62,690 nucleotides of DNA. It comes from an uncultured Pseudomonadota bacterium. GTDB lineage: Bacteria > Pseudomonadota > Gammaproteobacteria > Burkholderiales > SG8-39. How positions within the stretch are numbered: the stretch's first letter is position 1; every line of letters starts with the position of its first letter. Of this stretch, positions 61,012 to 62,690 are shown in pieces. The DNA is taken from contig CAIVVS010000283.1 in NCBI GenBank assembly GCA_903909415.1, forward strand, positions 1-62,690, written 5' to 3'. Made by a program: the position numbers and the translations under genes. The notes beneath the pieces were generated by a model, which worked only from the letters and a program-made list of their open reading frames with translations, searched no databases and had not been told where the DNA came from.

Positions 61012-62493
61012 CTACTCCAGCAGCGCGAGGTTGGTCTCGCGCAGCATGTCCAGGCGCGCGGCCAGCGGGCCGGAGACGCCGCGGAACGCCGCGAGCTCGG
61101 CCGCCGGCACCGGCAGCGCGGCCGGGAAGGCGATGGTCAGCGGGTTGCGGTGCTCGTTGTTCACGCGGAATTCGTAGTGCAGGTGCGGGCCGGTGGCCCA
61201 GCCGGTCTGGCCGACGTAGCCGATCACCTCGCCCTGCGAGACGCGCGCGCCCTTTTTCACGTTCGGGGCGAAGCCCTGCAGGTGCGCGTACACCGTGGTG
61301 ATGCCGCCGTGGTGGCGCAGCACCACCATGTTGCCGTAGCCGCCCTGCCGGCCTGCGGATTCCACCACCGCGTCGGAAGTGGCCCGGACCCGCGTGCCTC
61401 CCGGGGCGGCATAGTCCACGCCCTTGTGGGCGCGCCAGGTCTGCATGATCGGGTGGTGGCGCATGCCGAAGCCGGAGGACACGCGCGAGAATTCGAGCGG
61501 CGAGCGCAGGAAGGCCTTGCGCAGGTTCTTGCCCTCGGGGGTGTAGTAGCCCTTGCCCTCGGCGCCCTCGAAGTACACCGCGCGGAACGCCTTCTTGCCG
61601 TTGACGAACTCGGCGGCGAGCACGCGGCCGGACTTCACCGCGCGGCCGTTGTGGTAGTACATCTCGTAGACCACGGTGAAGCGGTCGCCGCGGCGCAGGT
61701 CGCGGTGGAAGTCCACGTCACCGGCGAAGATGTCGGCGATCTGCGTCGCCACGGAGTCGGACAGGCCGGCGGCGTCGGTGGCGGCGAACAGCGAGCTGCG
61801 GATCTCGCCGGACTTCATCAGCACCTGCTTGGTCAGGGGCGCGGCGCGCTCCGAGGCGGTGAAGCCGTCGGCCAGGCGGTCGATGCTGACCAGGGTATCG
61901 CGCCCGGACAGGAACCAGAGCGACTGCAGGCCGCCGGCCTCGGTGACGCGCGCCTGCACCGTGATGCCGGGGCGCAGGAACCGGAACGGGCGGGCGGCGG
62001 GCGAACGCAGCAGCACCTGCACGTCCGCGTCGTCCACGCCGAGGCGCTCCAGGATGGCGGCGAGGGTGTCGCCACGCTCGAAGCGCTCCTCGTGCCAGAA
62101 GGTCTGCGGCGCGATGGCGTCGGCCGGGGCCGTGGCGGCGCCCAGGGGCGCGCCCAGCGCGGCGGGTATGGTGGAGGTCAGCGTCGAAGGCATGGCACCC
62201 AGCGGCAGCACCGGGATCACCGAGCCGGCGGCAGCCGGGGTGTTCAGGCTGGCGGGCAGGACCCGGGCCTGCGCCTGCAGGGTCTGGATCACGGTCTGCG
62301 CCTGCGGCGGAACCGGGTGCTCGTCCACCGTGCCGAACGCGGCCACCATCCCGGTCAGGCAGACGACGGCCACCGCCGCCAGGCCGATCCGCTTGGTGGA
62401 CCCATGGTTGGACCCTTGGTTGCCCCCTTGGTTGCTCCCATGGGTGGGCCCCTCGGTGCCGCCCTGCCGCGCTAGAATGTGGTCTTGTTCCAT
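61012..62493 (-). CDS. M23-family murein DD-endopeptidase (MepM/OapA-type)
   Basis: Membrane-anchored peptidoglycan cross-link hydrolase. 493 residues from the ATG at 62493. A short Gly/Asn/His repeat (GSNQGGNQGSNHGSTK) in the cytosolic tail precedes one membrane helix (IGLAAVAVVCLTGMVAAF). An OapA/LysM-like region follows (FERGDTLAAILERLGVDDAD), then a middle domain (HRDLRRGDRFTVVYEMYYHN). The M23 domain has its zinc ligands in FGMRHHPIMQTWRAHKGVDY (HxxxD) and GPHLHYEFRVN (HxH). It is divergent from tyrS and upstream of anmK. Confidence 0.94.
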   Translation of the reverse strand: MEQDHILARQGGTEGPTHGSNQGGNQGSNHGSTKRIGLAAVAVVCLTGMVAAFGTVDEHPVPPQAQTVIQTLQAQARVLPASLNTPAAAGSVIPVLPLGAMPSTLTSTIPAALGAPLGAATAPADAIAPQTFWHEERFERGDTLAAILERLGVDDADVQVLLRSPAARPFRFLRPGITVQARVTEAGGLQSLWFLSGRDTLVSIDRLADGFTASERAAPLTKQVLMKSGEIRSSLFAATDAAGLSDSVATQIADIFAGDVDFHRDLRRGDRFTVVYEMYYHNGRAVKSGRVLAAEFVNGKKAFRAVYFEGAEGKGYYTPEGKNLRKAFLRSPLEFSRVSSGFGMRHHPIMQTWRAHKGVDYAAPGGTRVRATSDAVVESAGRQGGYGNMVVLRHHGGITTVYAHLQGFAPNVKKGARVSQGEVIGYVGQTGWATGPHLHYEFRVNNEHRNPLTIAFPAALPVPAAELAAFRGVSGPLAARLDMLRETNLALLE

Positions 62494-62582
62494 GTGCTTG
62501 TTTTTGTGCGCGGATTCCGCGTTTGTCGGGCACCGCGCCGAAGCTGGGCAGTCTACCAAAAACCCCTCCTGATTACACCCCC

Positions 62583-62690
62583 ATGACCGCCCCTGTCAGC
62601 CCACCGTCCGGTACCGCCAGTCCTGCTTCCACCGGGGATGCCCTGGGCGTGCTGCGCGAACGCGGCTTTGTGCGCCAATCCAACGACGAA
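62583..62690 (+). CDS. tyrS: Tyrosyl-tRNA synthetase (N-terminal start only)
   Basis: 36 residues before the window edge. After a Pro/Ser-rich start (MTAPVSPPSGTASPA) comes LGVLRERGFVRQSNDE, matching the first helix of TyrS (LxERGxxxQxTDE in homologues). The call leans on this short match and on the common order tyrS / M23 peptidase / anmK / erpA in betaproteobacteria. The catalytic domain is outside the window. Confidence 0.7.
   Translation, partial: MTAPVSPPSGTASPASTGDALGVLRERGFVRQSNDE

Overview
The window is a GC-rich, densely coded bacterial chromosome segment with no plasmid, phage, insertion-sequence or CRISPR signal. Gene content and order point to a betaproteobacterium, most like Burkholderiales: hemF/purD/purH/fis/dusB/ubiH/pepP, lptD-surA-pdxA-rsmA, rpe-gph-trpEGD, rplM-rpsI-argC, erpA-anmK-M23 peptidase-tyrS, and a pair of trimeric-type general porins. 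This assignment is inferred from synteny and protein style, not from a marker-gene comparison.

Layout. 1-8977 (minus): start of hemF, purD, purH, fis, dusB, then ubiH, pepP, murU and amgK. 9104-15326 (plus): lptD, surA, pdxA, rsmA and a conserved protein of unknown function. 15373-26477 (minus): gloA, a YgjP-type metallopeptidase, plsC, gmhB, glyS, glyQ, lnt, corC, ybeY, phoH, miaB and a small exported protein. 26584-31619: a carbamoyltransferase divergent from a large secreted TPR-CHAT protein. 31760-31836: tRNA with anticodon CAT. 32057-37230: panE, a second ubiquinone-type hydroxylase, dsbC, mltA, a small membrane protein and apaG. 37338-50873: rpe, gph, a GlcD-type flavin dehydrogenase, trpE, trpG and trpD; then a six-gene sugar/glycosylation island; then trpC. 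51145-54108: two tandem porins. 54327-62690: coq7, an OsmC protein, a probable small RNA, rplM, rpsI, argC, a DUF6776-like protein, bactofilin, erpA, anmK, an M23 endopeptidase and the start of tyrS.

How the genes work together. Envelope biogenesis dominates: LPS export (lptD, surA), heptose synthesis (gmhB), phosphatidic acid (plsC), lipoprotein acylation (lnt), peptidoglycan remodelling and recycling (mltA, M23 peptidase, anmK, amgK, murU), disulfide isomerisation (dsbC) and porins. Three ubiquinone hydroxylation genes (ubiH, a UbiF/UbiM-like gene, coq7) lie at separate sites.

Most interesting signals. (1) A probable small RNA at about 55741-55846: two hairpins present CCTCC anti-Shine-Dalgarno loops and a third is a perfect terminator. 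(2) A trp leader peptide at 40252-40314 with four Trp codons, behind a good promoter. (3) A 6.5-kb glycosylation island (fdtA, fdtB, NeuD-type acetyltransferase, GT-B glycosyltransferase, methyltransferase-like protein, TPR protein) that splits trpC from trpEGD. (4) A secreted TPR-CHAT protease-like protein divergent from a carbamoyltransferase. (5) A recurring -10 element 6-9 bases before the start codon in five genes, suggesting leaderless mRNAs. Promoter, operator and RNA calls come from reading the sequence by eye and have no experimental support here.
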